A DNA stretch of 64,000 nt from Sphingomonas morindae (GTDB lineage: Bacteria > Pseudomonadota > Alphaproteobacteria > Sphingomonadales > Sphingomonadaceae), in NCBI RefSeq assembly GCF_023822065.1, contig NZ_CP084930.1, forward strand, positions 762,501 through 826,500, written 5' to 3'. The notes below the pieces were generated by a model. It saw only the letters and a list, made by a program, of their open reading frames with translations. It was not told the origin of the DNA and searched no databases. The position numbers were made by a program, and so were the translations under genes. This document shows, in pieces, positions 37,752-48,188 of this stretch (its first letter is position 1; the number at the start of each line of letters is the position of its first letter).

Positions 37752-37794
37752 CCAGTACACTCCAATGGGGCGGCGCCGGCCGCGGCGCTCCTAC

Positions 37795-37872
37795 ACCGGC
37801 CGATTTTTGCAAAAACAACGCCCGGACGCACGCGAAAATTCCCGGCATCCACAGTTTTTACGATCGGCCGGT
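37795..37872 (-). promoter_or_regulatory. Putative ftsZ regulatory region with inverted repeats
   Basis: A perfect 10-bp inverted repeat, ACCGGCCGAT (37795-37804) and ATCGGCCGGT (37863-37872), encloses 58 bases that end at the ftsA stop. Within it sits the perfect palindrome TTTTTGCAAAAA (37804-37815). The region is far more A/T-rich than its surroundings. It lies 43-121 bases upstream of the ftsZ ATG. Whether it is an operator, a promoter or a terminator-like structure is open. Confidence 0.45.
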
Positions 37873-39134
37873 CAATAGCTGCTCCGAAAGGCGGCGATCA
37901 GCCGGCTGATGAGCCCGCCGCCGCTCGACCGGCCCACCCGCACCGCCGCCGGGTCGGGCGCGCGCAGGTCGGTGGGGTTGGAGGCGGCATAGAGGGCGAG
38001 CCCCGCCAGAGTCGCGAAGGCAGGGCCGGCATGCGCCTCGGGCAGCCCGGCCAGCCCGCGCGGGCGGCCCACCCGCACGGCGCGGCCAAGCACGCCCTGG
38101 ATATAGTCCGCAATGCCCTTCAGCTCGGCGCCGCCGCCGGTCAGCACCACCTGCCGGCCGACCGGCCCGGTGAAGCCGAGCGCCTTGAGCGCCGCCGCGA
38201 TCTCGCCCGAGAGCATGTCCAGCCGCTGGCGGATCACTGCGATCAGCTGCGCGCGGGTGATGCGCTGCGGCTCGGCGCCCTCCTCGCTGCCCGCCATCGG
38301 CGCCACGTCGATCATGTCGTGATTGTCGCGCGGGCTGTTGGTGGCGGAGCCGTAGAAGCATTTCATCCGCTCGGCCTGGCTGCGGCGGGTGCCGAAGGCG
38401 GAGGCGATGTCGTCGGTGATGTCCTGGCCGCCGAGCGGGATCGCGGCCAGGCCGACCAGCATGCCGCCCGCGAACAGCGAGACATTGGTCACCCCGGCGC
38501 CCAGCTCCACCAGCGCCACGCCCAGCTCCCGCTCCTCCTCCGAGAGGCACGCGAGGCCGGTGGCGATCGGCGCGGCGACGATCGCCCGCACCGCGAGATG
38601 GGCGGAGCGGACCGAGAGATCCAGATTGCGCACGGGCGAGGCGTCGGCCGCGACGACATGGATGTCGACGCCCAGCTTGTCCGCATAGAGGCCGAGCGGC
38701 TTCTTGACGCCGCGCACATCGTCCAGCGTGTAGAGCGTCGGCTGCGCGTGCAGCACCATCCGCCCCTCGGGATCGATCGAGTTGCGCCCGGCATCGAGCA
38801 GATCGTCGATATCGTTCTGCTCGATCCGCACGCCGCCCAGCTCGACCTCGACCGCCGCGACGCGGCTGACCAGGCCGCCGGCGGAAAAGCCGACCCAGAC
38901 ATCCTCGATATTGACGCCGGCGATCCGCTCGGCCTGCTCCACCGCCTCGCGGATCGCCACTTCGGTGCGTTCCATATCGGCGATGAAGCCGCGCCGCACG
39001 CCGCGGCTCTCGCGCTGGCCGGTGCCGAGCACCGTCAATTCGCCGCCCTCGCCGCGCTCGGCGATCAGCGCGCACACTTTGGACGAGCCGATATCGAGCG
39101 CGGTGATCAGCTTGTCGGGTCGACGCTCCGCCAT
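37872..39134 (-). CDS. ftsA: Cell division protein FtsA
   Basis: Actin-like protein that tethers FtsZ to the membrane and recruits later divisome proteins; 420 residues. Visible features are ALDIGSSKVCALIAE (phosphate 1), the 1C domain (GVNIEDVWVGFSAG ... RGVKKPLGLYADKLGVD), VELGAGVTNVSLFAGG (phosphate 2), VVLTGGGAELKG (adenosine), and the C-terminal amphipathic helix GGGLISRLIAAFRSSY. The start is ATG 39134, one base after the ftsQ stop. Confidence 0.96.
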   Translation of the reverse strand: MAERRPDKLITALDIGSSKVCALIAERGEGGELTVLGTGQRESRGVRRGFIADMERTEVAIREAVEQAERIAGVNIEDVWVGFSAGGLVSRVAAVEVELGGVRIEQNDIDDLLDAGRNSIDPEGRMVLHAQPTLYTLDDVRGVKKPLGLYADKLGVDIHVVAADASPVRNLDLSVRSAHLAVRAIVAAPIATGLACLSEEERELGVALVELGAGVTNVSLFAGGMLVGLAAIPLGGQDITDDIASAFGTRRSQAERMKCFYGSATNSPRDNHDMIDVAPMAGSEEGAEPQRITRAQLIAVIRQRLDMLSGEIAAALKALGFTGPVGRQVVLTGGGAELKGIADYIQGVLGRAVRVGRPRGLAGLPEAHAGPAFATLAGLALYAASNPTDLRAPDPAAVRVGRSSGGGLISRLIAAFRSSY

Positions 39135-39135
39135 G

Positions 39136-40077
39136 TCAGATCGCGTCGGTGCCGGCCGGCGCCGGCGGCACCAGCGGCGCCGCGCCCGCATCGGCCCCCG
39201 GCTCGCGGCTCACCCGCACCACGAACTTGCCCGGCACGCGCATGTCGAACCGCACAAAGCCCTGGCCCAGCAGCCGCGCCGCCTGATCCATGCGATCGAA
39301 CTTGGCCAGGGCCTGGCGCTCCGCCTCGGCGCCCTCGGGCAGCGCCAGCGTCTCGCCGGATTGAAAGCGCATGTCCCAGCGCCGGCCGCCGACCCAGGTG
39401 GCGCCCGCGATCAGCGGCTTGAGCCGGGGCGCGGCGGCGAACAATTGAGCGAGATCCTGGGTCTGGAAATTGGCGCCGGGGCCGACGATCACCGGCAGGT
39501 CCGGCATCGCCTGGGGCTGGACCGGGGCCAGCACCACGCCGCTGCGGTCGATCAGCGACAGCCGGCCATTGGTCTGCCAGATCGCCGCCGGCTCGCGCTC
39601 GACAATGTCGACCAGCAGCGTGTCGGGCAGCCGGCGCGACACGCGGGCATCGGCCACCCAGCCGAATTTGAGCAGCTTGGCCCGGATCTCGGCGAGATCG
39701 ACCAGCGGCATCGCGGTCGAGGTCTGGTCGAGCGCGACCGAATAGACGGGCAGCCGGTCCATATGGTGAATGCCCTGGATCTCGACGCGCTTCACCGACA
39801 GCCCGGCCGCGCCGGCCAGCTCGCCAAGCTCGGTGCCGACCAGCGCGGGCACGCCCAGCGCCCAGGCGATGCCGGCGATGCCGATCGCGCCCAGCGCCAG
39901 CACGGTGCGCCGCCACCAGCGCTCCAGCCGCTCGGCCGGGATCGGCAGCGTCGCCACCGCGCGGCTCGCCACCGCCTTGCGCGTCGCCTTGGCGGCGGAG
40001 GCGCCGCGCCGCGCGATCGCGGGCGCCTTGACGCCACGCGGGGTCGCGCCGCGTCGGATCTTGGCGCGTTCGCTCAT
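39136..40077 (-). CDS. ftsQ: Cell division protein FtsQ
   Basis: Bitopic divisome protein of 313 residues linking early and late proteins with FtsB and FtsL. A basic cytoplasmic tail of about 57 residues is followed by one membrane segment (about 58-80), the POTRA domain (SVKRVEIQGIHHMDRLPVYSVA ... WVADARVSRRLPDTLLVDIVEREPAAIW) and the FtsQ beta domain (LIDRSGVVLAPV ... DLPVIVGPGAN). The start ATG overlaps the ddl stop (ATGA). The tail after about residue 290 is Ala/Pro-rich. Confidence 0.94.
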   Translation of the reverse strand: MSERAKIRRGATPRGVKAPAIARRGASAAKATRKAVASRAVATLPIPAERLERWWRRTVLALGAIGIAGIAWALGVPALVGTELGELAGAAGLSVKRVEIQGIHHMDRLPVYSVALDQTSTAMPLVDLAEIRAKLLKFGWVADARVSRRLPDTLLVDIVEREPAAIWQTNGRLSLIDRSGVVLAPVQPQAMPDLPVIVGPGANFQTQDLAQLFAAAPRLKPLIAGATWVGGRRWDMRFQSGETLALPEGAEAERQALAKFDRMDQAARLLGQGFVRFDMRVPGKFVVRVSREPGADAGAAPLVPPAPAGTDAI

Positions 40078-41006
40078 GTCGGCCTCCGGCTCAGCGCCTC
40101 GTCGAGCAGCATCTGCACCAGCGCTTCATAGCTGATGCCGGCATGGCGCGCCTGTTCGGGCACCAGGCTCAGCGGCGTCATACCCGGCTGGGTGTTCACC
40201 TCGAGCAGGAACAGCCCCTGCTCGCCCTGCGCCTCGTCCCAGCGGAAATCGGATCGCGAGGTGCCCCGGCAGCCGAGCAGCCGGTGCGCCTCCTCGGCCA
40301 TGCGCATCGCTGCGGCGGCGATCGCCTCCGGGATCTCGGCGGGGCAGACATGGGTGGTCAGCCCCTCGGTATATTTCGCGTCATAATCGTAGAAGCCATT
40401 GGCGGTGCGCAACTCGGTCACGCCCAGCGCGGCATCGCCGAGCACCGCCACGGTCAGCTCGCGGCCCGGGATGAAGGGCTCGGCCAGCAGCCGGTCGAAC
40501 CGACGCCACGGCCCCTCGCTGTCCCGGCTGATCGGATCGCCATGATTGCCGCCCTCGGTGATGATCGCGACGCCGACCGACGAGCCCTCGTTCACGGGCT
40601 TCAGCACATAGGGACGCGGCAGCGGATCGCCCGCGTACAGGCTTTCGCTCGCCACGATCCGCCCCACCGGCATGCGGATGCCGTGCGGCACCAGCGCCTG
40701 CTTGGTAAGCTCCTTGTCGATCGCGATCACCGAGGTGACGAGGCCCGAATGGGTATAGGGCAGGCCCATCAGATCGAGCAGGCCCTGCACCGTACCATCC
40801 TCGCCGGGCGTGCCGTGGAGCGCGTTGAACACCACATCGGGCGCGGCCAGCGCCAGCGCCTGGCCGACGCTGCGATCCATGTCGATCGCCACCACCTCAT
40901 GCCCGAGCGCGCGCGCCGCCGCCGCGACGCCGCGCCCGGAGGTGAGCGACACCTCGCGCTCGGCCGACCAGCCACCCATCAGCACGGCCACCCTCAGCGG
41001 CGTCAT
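40074..41006 (-). CDS. ddl: D-alanine--D-alanine ligase
   Basis: ATP-grasp ligase making the D-Ala-D-Ala dipeptide for MurF; 310 residues, the DdlB type encoded in dcw clusters. Motifs are VAVLMGGWSAEREVSL, NALHGTPGEDGTVQGLLDL, the ATP-grasp loop YVLKPVNEGSSVGVAI, GRELTVAVLGD, and the metal-binding end FLLEVNTQPGMTPLSLVPEQA. The start ATG overlaps the murB stop (ATGA) and the stop overlaps ftsQ. Confidence 0.96.
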   Translation of the reverse strand: MTPLRVAVLMGGWSAEREVSLTSGRGVAAAARALGHEVVAIDMDRSVGQALALAAPDVVFNALHGTPGEDGTVQGLLDLMGLPYTHSGLVTSVIAIDKELTKQALVPHGIRMPVGRIVASESLYAGDPLPRPYVLKPVNEGSSVGVAIITEGGNHGDPISRDSEGPWRRFDRLLAEPFIPGRELTVAVLGDAALGVTELRTANGFYDYDAKYTEGLTTHVCPAEIPEAIAAAAMRMAEEAHRLLGCRGTSRSDFRWDEAQGEQGLFLLEVNTQPGMTPLSLVPEQARHAGISYEALVQMLLDEALSRRPT

Positions 41007-41947
41007 CGCGTCTCTCCCTCTGGCGCGGCGGCGCGGCCGATCCGCTGTATCTCCCATTCCAGCGTCACGCCCGCATGGGCGAGCACGCGGCCGCGCACCT
41101 CCTCGCCCAGCGCCTCGATGTCGGCGCTGCTGGCGCCGCCCAGATTGAGGAGGAAGTTGCAGTGCTTCTCCGAAACCTGCGCATCGCCCCGGCGCAGGCC
41201 GCGACAGCCGGCGGCGTCGATCAGCGCCCAGGCCTTGGCGCCGGGCGGATTCTTGAAGGTCGAGCCGCCGGTGCGCGCGCGCAGCGGCTGGCTCGCCTCG
41301 CGCTCGGCGGCGATACGGTCCATCTCGGCGGCGATCGCGGCGACCGTGCCCGCCCCGCCCTGGAGCAGCGCCTCCACCACCACCGCGCCCTCGGGCAGCG
41401 CCGAATGGCGGTAGGAATAGCCGAGCCGCGCCGCCGGCCAGGTCTCGATCGCGCCCGCGCGCGTCACCACCGTCGCCTCGATCAGCAGATCGGCCATGTC
41501 GCGGCCATAGGCCCCGCCGTTCATCCGCACCGCGCCGCCGATCGTGCCGGGAATGCCGCGCAGAAATTCGAGCCCGGCAATGCCCGCGTCGCGCGCCGCG
41601 CTGGCCACGGTGATGCCCATCGCCGCCGCGCCGGCGCGCAGCCGCAGCCCCGGCTCCACCGTCACCGTGGCGAAGCTCTTGGGCAGGCGGATCACCACGC
41701 CCGGAACGCCGCCATCGCGCACGATCAGGTTGGAGCCCACGCCCACCGCCATCACCGGCATGTCCGCCGGAAGCGCGCCGAGAAAGCCGGCCAGATCGGC
41801 GCGGTCGCGCGGGCGCGCCAGCCACTCGGCCGGGCCGCCGGTGCGGAACCAGATGAAATCGGCGAGCGCGGCGCCCGCCTCCAGGCTGCCCGCGAGCGGC
41901 GCCGGCCCGGCCGGCGCCGCCGGCGCGCGGGGCGCGGCCTGGCTCAT
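41003..41947 (-). CDS. murB: UDP-N-acetylenolpyruvoylglucosamine reductase
   Basis: FAD- and NADPH-dependent reductase that completes UDP-MurNAc; 314 residues, type I. Visible are [13 protein letters not shown], the FAD-binding [58 protein letters not shown] with the catalytic Ser, and [19 protein letters not shown]. The N-terminus after ATG 41947 is a short Ala/Pro-rich extension. The start overlaps the murC stop (ATGA), the stop overlaps ddl. Confidence 0.96.
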   Translation of the reverse strand: MSQAAPRAPAAPAGPAPLAGSLEAGAALADFIWFRTGGPAEWLARPRDRADLAGFLGALPADMPVMAVGVGSNLIVRDGGVPGVVIRLPKSFATVTVEPGLRLRAGAAAMGITVASAARDAGIAGLEFLRGIPGTIGGAVRMNGGAYGRDMADLLIEATVVTRAGAIETWPAARLGYSYRHSALPEGAVVVEALLQGGAGTVAAIAAEMDRIAAEREASQPLRARTGGSTFKNPPGAKAWALIDAAGCRGLRRGDAQVSEKHCNFLLNLGGASSADIEALGEEVRGRVLAHAGVTLEWEIQRIGRAAAPEGETR

Positions 41948-43365
41948 GCCGCGGGCTCCACGACGCGCGCCTTCTCGATCGCCGGGGCGAGGCCCGCCGC
42001 CCATTTGGTGATGTCGCCCGCGCCGAGGCAGATCACCATGTCGCCCGGGCGCACCTGCCGCGCGAGATCGGCGGCGAGCGCGTCGGGTCCGGCGATTTCC
42101 TGCGCGGCGCGATGGCCGCGCCGCCGCAGCCCGGCGACCAGCGCCGCCGCGTCGACCTCGGCGATCGGCGCCTCGCCCGCCGCATAGACCGGCGCGACAT
42201 AGACCATGTCGGCATCGTTGAACGCCTGCTGGAACTCCTCCATCAGGTCGCGCAGCCGGGTGTAGCGGTGCGGCTGCACCACCGCGATCACGCGACCCCG
42301 CGCGCCTTCGCGCGCGGCCGAAAGCACGGCGCGGATTTCCACCGGGTGATGGCCATAATCGTCGATCACCGTGGCCCCGGCGACCTCGCCCACCTTGGTG
42401 AAGCGGCGCTTGACCCCGCCGAACTTGGCGAAGCCGGTGCGGATCACCTCGTCCGGCACGCCCAGCTCCAGCGCCACCCCGATCGCGGCGAGCGCGTTGG
42501 AGACATTGTGGCGGCCGGGCATGGGCAGCTCGATCCCCTCGATCGAGCGGCTGGTGCCGTCGCGATGGCGGATGATCGCCTCGAAGCGGTTGCCGCCCGG
42601 CACCGGCGTGACATTGACGCCGCGGACATCGGCCTGCGCCGAAAATCCATAGGTGACGATGCGGCGGTCGCGCACGCGCGGCAGGATCGCCTGCACCTCG
42701 GGATGATCGAGGCAGAGCAGGGCGGCGCCATAGAAGGGAACATTCTCGACGAACTCGACAAAGGCGTCCTTCACCGCCTCGAAGCTGCCGTAATGATCGA
42801 GATGCTCGGGATCGATGTTGGTGACGATGGCGTAGGTGCCGTCCAGCCGCAGGAAGGAGCCGTCGCTCTCGTCCGCCTCCACCACCATCCAGTCGCTCGC
42901 GCCGAGCCGGGCGTTGGAGCCGTAGCTGTTGATGATGCCGCCGTTGATGACGGTGGGATCGACCCCGCCCGCGTCGAGCAGCGCCGCGACCATCGAGGTG
43001 GTGGTCGTCTTGCCATGGGTGCCGGCGACGGCGACCGTGGATTTGAGCCGCATCAGCTCGGCCAGCATCTCGGCGCGGCGCACCACCGGCACGCGCGTCT
43101 CCAGCGCCAGCTCGACCTCCGGATTGCCGCGCTTGATCGCGGTGGAGGTGACGACCACCGCCGCATCGCCGAGATTGGCCGCGTCATGGCCGATCATCAC
43201 CTTGATGCCGCGCTGCCGGAGATGCTCGATCACATAGCTCTCGGCCATGTCGGAGCCCTGCACCCGATAGCCCAGATTGTGCATCACCTCGGCGATGCCG
43301 GACATGCCGATCCCGCCGATGCCGATGAAATGGATGGTCCCGATATCGGTGGCGACACCTTTCAC
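41944..43365 (-). CDS. murC: UDP-N-acetylmuramate--L-alanine ligase
   Basis: First of the four Mur ligases, adding L-Ala to UDP-MurNAc; 473 residues. Visible are the N-terminal Rossmann [17 protein letters not shown], the P-loop [15 protein letters not shown] (about 112), the central [11 protein letters not shown] ... [12 protein letters not shown], and the C-domain [12 protein letters not shown] ... [13 protein letters not shown]. The start is GTG 43365, overlapping the murG stop (GTGA); no ATG is available at the conserved N-terminus. Confidence 0.97.
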   Translation of the reverse strand: MKGVATDIGTIHFIGIGGIGMSGIAEVMHNLGYRVQGSDMAESYVIEHLRQRGIKVMIGHDAANLGDAAVVVTSTAIKRGNPEVELALETRVPVVRRAEMLAELMRLKSTVAVAGTHGKTTTTSMVAALLDAGGVDPTVINGGIINSYGSNARLGASDWMVVEADESDGSFLRLDGTYAIVTNIDPEHLDHYGSFEAVKDAFVEFVENVPFYGAALLCLDHPEVQAILPRVRDRRIVTYGFSAQADVRGVNVTPVPGGNRFEAIIRHRDGTSRSIEGIELPMPGRHNVSNALAAIGVALELGVPDEVIRTGFAKFGGVKRRFTKVGEVAGATVIDDYGHHPVEIRAVLSAAREGARGRVIAVVQPHRYTRLRDLMEEFQQAFNDADMVYVAPVYAAGEAPIAEVDAAALVAGLRRRGHRAAQEIAGPDALAADLARQVRPGDMVICLGAGDITKWAAGLAPAIEKARVVEPAA

Positions 43366-44528
43366 GCAAACGCTTCCTTCAACTTGGGCCGGCCCCGGCC
43401 GGCACGGGCCGGCACACCCTCCACGGGCGGCGCCAGCGTCTCGACCAGGTCCGCGAGATCCCGCGTCGCCGTGGGATAGCCGGCCTGTTTGGCGCGGCGC
43501 GCGGCATTTTCAAGCGCGCCGGGCTCCAGCGCCATCTTCTGCATCTGCTTGGCGAGCCGCGCCGCGGTGAACTGGCCCTGCGGGATCGATGCCGCGCCGC
43601 CGGTCGCCGCCATCTCGCGGGCATTGGCGGTCTGGTGATCGTCCGTCGCCGAGGGCAGCGGCACGAGGATGGCGGGGCGGCCGGCGGCGGTCAGCTCGGC
43701 GATGGTCGAGGCGCCGGAGCGGCCGATGAACAGATGCGCCCAGCCCAGCCGCTCGGGCAGATCGGCCAGATAGGTGGCGAGATCGGCCGGAATGTCCAGC
43801 TCGGCATAGCGGGCGCGGACCTGCTCGATATCCTCGGGCCGGCATTGCTGCGTCACCTGCAGCCGCTCGCGCAGCGACACGGGCAACAGGCCGAGCGCAT
43901 CGGGCACCACGCCCGACAGCACCGCAGCGCCCTGGCTGCCGCCCGTCACCAGCAGCCGGAAAATGCCCTCCTCGCTGAGCGGCGGATAGGGCTGGTCGCG
44001 CAGCGCCAGCACCTCGGCGCGCACCGGATTGCCCACCACCACGGGCGCCACGCCGCGCGGCAGGCGATCGACCTGGCGATAGGCGGTCGCGACCCGATCG
44101 ACGCGCCGCGCGAGCAGCCGGTTGACGCGCCCCAGCACCGCATTCTGTTCATGCACCAGCGTCGGCATGCGCAGCGACAGCGCGGCCAGCAGCGTGGGCA
44201 GCGCCGGATAGCCGCCAAAGCCGATCACCGCCGCCGCGCCATAGCGGCCGAGCAGCCGCCGCGCCTCGGCGCGCCCGCGCCAGATCGCGCGGCCGGCGCG
44301 CAGCCAGCCGCGCACGCCGCCGCCGAGGCGGCCGGCGGGCAGCACATGCACCGGCACATCCTCGAACAGGCCGGGAATGCGGGCGCCGCGCGCATCGGTG
44401 ACGAGCACCACGCGATGGCCGCGCCGCAGCAGCTCCTCGGCCAGCGCATGGGCGGGAATCATGTGGCCGCCGGTGCCCCCGGCGGCGAGAATGAAGCAGC
44501 GTTGCGCGGTCGCGGGATGGGCGCTCAC
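43362..44528 (-). CDS. murG: UDP-GlcNAc transferase MurG (lipid II synthesis)
   Basis: Peripheral inner-membrane glycosyltransferase adding GlcNAc to lipid I; 388 residues. The first G-loop is [21 protein letters not shown], followed by [32 protein letters not shown], the second-domain [10 protein letters not shown], and the UDP-GlcNAc site [36 protein letters not shown]. The C-terminal 25 residues are an unconserved basic Pro/Gly-rich tail. The GTG start overlaps the ftsW stop. Confidence 0.96.
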   Translation of the reverse strand: MSAHPATAQRCFILAAGGTGGHMIPAHALAEELLRRGHRVVLVTDARGARIPGLFEDVPVHVLPAGRLGGGVRGWLRAGRAIWRGRAEARRLLGRYGAAAVIGFGGYPALPTLLAALSLRMPTLVHEQNAVLGRVNRLLARRVDRVATAYRQVDRLPRGVAPVVVGNPVRAEVLALRDQPYPPLSEEGIFRLLVTGGSQGAAVLSGVVPDALGLLPVSLRERLQVTQQCRPEDIEQVRARYAELDIPADLATYLADLPERLGWAHLFIGRSGASTIAELTAAGRPAILVPLPSATDDHQTANAREMAATGGAASIPQGQFTAARLAKQMQKMALEPGALENAARRAKQAGYPTATRDLADLVETLAPPVEGVPARAGRGRPKLKEAFA

Positions 44529-45748
44529 CGATGGGTATTCCAGGTCACGACATAGGGCGAGCGGGTGAGATACGGGTTTCGGCGGGTGAATGCCAGCAGC
44601 AGGCCGAACCCCATCGACAGCGCGATCAGCGACGATCCGCCATAGGAGATGAAGGGCAGCGTCATCCCCTTGGACGGGGCGAGCTGGACATTGACCGCCA
44701 TGTTGATCAGCGCCTGCGCGCCGAACTGGGTGGCGAGCCCGGCCGCCGCCAGCGTCAGGAACATATCCTCCTCGTCCAGCAGCTTGACGAAGACCCGCAC
44801 GACGATCGCCATGTAGATCAGCGCGATCGCGATACAGGCGATGAGCCCGAACTCCTCGCCGATGACCGAGAAGATATAGTCGGTATGCGGCTCGGGCAGG
44901 TGGAATTTGGCGGTGCCGCCGCCCGGCCCCGTGCCGAGCAGGCCGCCATGCAGCAGCGTCCGCCGCGCGCTGTCCACCTGATAGGTATCGCCCGACTGGA
45001 AGAGGAAATTATTGATGCGCAGCGTCGCCACCGGATAGAAGAGATAGGCGGCCACCACGGCGCCGATCCCGGCCAGGCCCAGCGTCACCAGCCCCTTCAT
45101 CGGCGCGCCGGTCAGCGTCAGCAGCGCGGTCCACATCAGCAGGAACATGATCGTCTGGCCGAAATCCGGCTGCTTCATCAGGATGCCGGCGATCGCGGCG
45201 GTGATCACGCCCGAGATCAGCGTCACCGGCAGCGTGCGGTCCTTCTGCTTGATCGAGAACAGCCATGCCATCGCCACCACATAGAGCGGCTTGAGAAACT
45301 CGGAGGGCTGGAACTGCGCCATGCCGGAGCCGATCCAGCGCCGCGCGCCGTTCACCTGATGACCGACCAGCGGCGTGGCGGCGAGCGCGAGGAAGCAGAG
45401 CATCGCGCCGATCAGGCACAGCCGCCGCGCCACGTCCTTGGGCGTCATCGACACCACGAACATCACCGGCACGCCCACCATCAGCCACACGCATTGGCGG
45501 TAGAAATAATAGAGGGGCGGAAACTGCACCGCGCCGCCCGAGTAGCGCACGCCGGCGGCGGGCGAGGCGGCGGCGACCGCGATCAGCCCGATGCCGATCA
45601 GCACCGTGACGAGCGCGAGCAGCACGAGATCGATTTCCCAGAACCAGCGGCCCAGCGCCGAGCGATCGGCGCGGCCGAGCCGCTGCGCGCGCTGCCCACG
45701 CAGCCGGTCGCGCGCGGCCCGCTGCTTCGTCGCGCTATCCATCTTCAT
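44525..45748 (-). CDS. ftsW: Peptidoglycan glycosyltransferase FtsW
   Basis: SEDS-family septal polymerase acting with FtsI; 407 residues. A basic N-terminal tail of about 35 residues is followed by about ten membrane segments. Signature sequences are NGARRWIGSGMAQFQPSEFLKP (with the conserved E and K), LMKQPDFGQT, the large loop GLLGTGPGGGTAKFHLPEPHTDYIFSVIGEEFG, and SKGMTLPFISYGGSSLIALSMGFGLLLAF. The start ATG overlaps the murD stop; an in-frame ATG at 45742 is an alternative. Confidence 0.96.
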   Translation of the reverse strand: MKMDSATKQRAARDRLRGQRAQRLGRADRSALGRWFWEIDLVLLALVTVLIGIGLIAVAAASPAAGVRYSGGAVQFPPLYYFYRQCVWLMVGVPVMFVVSMTPKDVARRLCLIGAMLCFLALAATPLVGHQVNGARRWIGSGMAQFQPSEFLKPLYVVAMAWLFSIKQKDRTLPVTLISGVITAAIAGILMKQPDFGQTIMFLLMWTALLTLTGAPMKGLVTLGLAGIGAVVAAYLFYPVATLRINNFLFQSGDTYQVDSARRTLLHGGLLGTGPGGGTAKFHLPEPHTDYIFSVIGEEFGLIACIAIALIYMAIVVRVFVKLLDEEDMFLTLAAAGLATQFGAQALINMAVNVQLAPSKGMTLPFISYGGSSLIALSMGFGLLLAFTRRNPYLTRSPYVVTWNTHR

Positions 45749-47121
45749 GGCCTCGCCTCCATCGCCCGCACCGCCTGGACAAAGGCGCGGCCGCGCGCCT
45801 CATAGTCGCTGAACTGGTCATAGGAGGCGCAGGCCGGCGACAGCAGCACCACATCGCCCGGCCGCGCCGCCGCCGCCGCCGCCGCCACCGCCGCGTCCAG
45901 CGTACCGGCGCGCGTCACCGCCACGCCCGCCGTGCCGAGCAGCGCCGCGAACAGCTCGGTCGCCTCGCCGATCGTGTAGGCGGCGGCGACATGGCCGAGA
46001 AAGGGGCGGCAGGCATCAAGCTCGTCGGTCTTGCGGCGACCGCCCGCGATCCAGTGGATGCGCTGATAGGCGCCCAGCGCGGGCGCCGTGGAGGTGGCGT
46101 TGGTGGCCTTGCTGTCGTTCACCCACAGCACCCCGTTGATCGTCGCCACCCGCTCCATGCGGTGCGGCAGCCCGGGATAGGAGCGCAGCCCCGCCTCGAT
46201 CGCCGCGGGGTCGATGCCGAGCGCCTCCGCGATGGCGCACGCCACCGCGACATTCTGCGCATTGTGCGGCCCCTGCAGCGCGGGCCAGCGGCTCTGGTCG
46301 GCAATATCGGCGGCCGATACGGTCACCAGCAGCGGCCGCTCCGCCGGCGCGGGCAGCGCCGCCTGCGCGCCGAACAGCGCGGCGTCGCCCGGCGCCGGAT
46401 CGGCCGGGTCCGCCAGCAGCGCGGCGATCGCGCGGGTCTCGTCATCGTCGGTGGCGATCACCGCCACCTGCCCGCCGCCCTGCAGCTGGAAGAGCCGCCG
46501 CTTGGCGGCCGCATAGGCGGCGAAATCGGCATAGCGATCGAGATGATCGGGGGTGATGTTGGTCAGCGCCGCGACATCGCAGGCGAGACTGTGGGTGAGA
46601 TCGATCTGGAAGCTCGACAGCTCGAGCACATAGACCCCGCCGGCCGGCAGCGGCGTCTGGCCCAGAATGGGCAGGCCGATATTGCCGCCCATCAGCGTCG
46701 GCACCCCGGCGCCCTCGAGAATGTGGTGGACCAGCGCGGTGGTGGTGGACTTGCCGTTGGTGCCGGTGATGCCCACCACGCGGTGCGGCGGCAGCGTCGG
46801 GCGCGCCAGGGCGAACAGCTCGATATCGCCGATCACCGGCACCCCCGCCGCCGCCGCGCGCGCGGCGATCGGGTGGGTGTTGAGCGGCACGCCGGGCGAC
46901 ACCACGATCCCGTCCATCCCGTCGAGCGGCAGCGTCATGGGATCGGCGAGCGTGAGGCCGGGCGCGTCCGCCAGTTCGGGCGCGGCGCGGCGCGCGGCGT
47001 CTGCGTCCCACGCCGTGACGCGCGCGCCCCCGGCGAGCAGCGCGGCGACGCTCGCCAGGCCCGAGCGGGCGAGCCCCAGCACCGCATAATGGCGGCCGGC
47101 AAAGGCGGGCGAGCGGATCAT
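45745..47121 (-). CDS. murD: UDP-N-acetylmuramoylalanine--D-glutamate ligase
   Basis: Second Mur ligase, adding D-Glu; 458 residues. Visible are the N-domain [19 protein letters not shown] and [13 protein letters not shown]-loop [21 protein letters not shown] (about 112), [30 protein letters not shown], and C-domain [16 protein letters not shown] and [19 protein letters not shown]. The start ATG overlaps the mraY stop and its stop overlaps the ftsW start. Confidence 0.97.
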   Translation of the reverse strand: MIRSPAFAGRHYAVLGLARSGLASVAALLAGGARVTAWDADAARRAAPELADAPGLTLADPMTLPLDGMDGIVVSPGVPLNTHPIAARAAAAGVPVIGDIELFALARPTLPPHRVVGITGTNGKSTTTALVHHILEGAGVPTLMGGNIGLPILGQTPLPAGGVYVLELSSFQIDLTHSLACDVAALTNITPDHLDRYADFAAYAAAKRRLFQLQGGGQVAVIATDDDETRAIAALLADPADPAPGDAALFGAQAALPAPAERPLLVTVSAADIADQSRWPALQGPHNAQNVAVACAIAEALGIDPAAIEAGLRSYPGLPHRMERVATINGVLWVNDSKATNATSTAPALGAYQRIHWIAGGRRKTDELDACRPFLGHVAAAYTIGEATELFAALLGTAGVAVTRAGTLDAAVAAAAAAARPGDVVLLSPACASYDQFSDYEARGRAFVQAVRAMEARP

Positions 47122-48188
47122 CGCAGCTTCAGCGTGGCGAGGCCGGCCAGCGCCAGCACGAAGGAGATGATCCAGAAGCGGATCACCACGGTCGGCTCGG
47201 ACCAGCCGATCTGCTCGAAATGATGGTGGATGGGCGCCATCTTGAACACCCGCCGCCCGGTCCGCTTGTAGAAGAAGACCTGGATGATCACCGACAGCGC
47301 CTCGACCACGAACAGCCCGCCGACGATGCCGAGCACGATCTCATGATGCGCCACCACCGCGATCGAGCCCAGCGCGCCGCCCAGAGCGAGGCTGCCCGTA
47401 TCGCCCATGAAGACGGCGGCCGGCGGCGCGTTGAACCACAAAAAGGCGAGGCAGGCGCCGATCATCGCGGCGCAGATGATCGTCAGATTGCCGGCGCCCG
47501 GCACGTGCGGCACGCCCAGATAGGTGGCGAACTTCACGTTGCCAACGACATAGGCGATCACGAAGAAGGCGAGGCAGGCGATCACCACCGGCATCGTCGC
47601 CAGCCCGTCCAGCCCGTCGGTGAGGTTCACCGAATTGCCGAAGGCGACGATGGTGAAGGCGGCGAAGGGCACGTAGAGCGGCCCGAGATCGATCACCGGC
47701 CCGTTGTAGAAGGGCACGTAGAGTTCGGTGCCGTTGAAGTGGACGATCAGCGCCGAGGCAATGCCCGCGATCAGGAACTCGAACAGCAGCCGCACCCGGC
47801 CGGACACGCCCGCCGTGCTGCGCTTCTTCACCTTGTCGTAATCGTCGAGAAAGCCGATCAGCCCGAAGCCCAGCGTCACGAACAGCACCGCCCAGGTGTA
47901 GCGGTTGGACAGATCCATCCAGAGCAGCATCGAGACGACCAGCGCGGTCAGGATCATCAGCCCGCCCATGGTGGGCGTGCCGCGCTTGGCGAGATGCGAT
48001 TGCGGCCCGTCGAGCCGGATCGGCTGGCCCTTGCCCTGGCGGATGCGCAGCCAGCCGATGAAGCGCGGGCCGATGATGAGCCCGAGGAACAAAGCCGTCA
48101 GCGCCGCCGCTCCGGCGCGGAAGGTGATGTAGCGCACCAGGTTGAAGACGTGTGGGAAGCCGAGCGACTCGGCGAGCAGATACAGCAT
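47118..48188 (-). CDS. mraY: Phospho-MurNAc-pentapeptide transferase MraY
   Basis: Integral membrane enzyme making lipid I from UDP-MurNAc-pentapeptide and undecaprenyl phosphate; 356 residues with about ten helices. Motifs are [28 protein letters not shown] (catalytic Asp pair), [30 protein letters not shown] and the cytoplasmic [14 protein letters not shown]. The ATG overlaps the murF stop by one base (TAATG). Confidence 0.97.
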   Translation of the reverse strand: MLYLLAESLGFPHVFNLVRYITFRAGAAALTALFLGLIIGPRFIGWLRIRQGKGQPIRLDGPQSHLAKRGTPTMGGLMILTALVVSMLLWMDLSNRYTWAVLFVTLGFGLIGFLDDYDKVKKRSTAGVSGRVRLLFEFLIAGIASALIVHFNGTELYVPFYNGPVIDLGPLYVPFAAFTIVAFGNSVNLTDGLDGLATMPVVIACLAFFVIAYVVGNVKFATYLGVPHVPGAGNLTIICAAMIGACLAFLWFNAPPAAVFMGDTGSLALGGALGSIAVVAHHEIVLGIVGGLFVVEALSVIIQVFFYKRTGRRVFKMAPIHHHFEQIGWSEPTVVIRFWIISFVLALAGLATLKLR

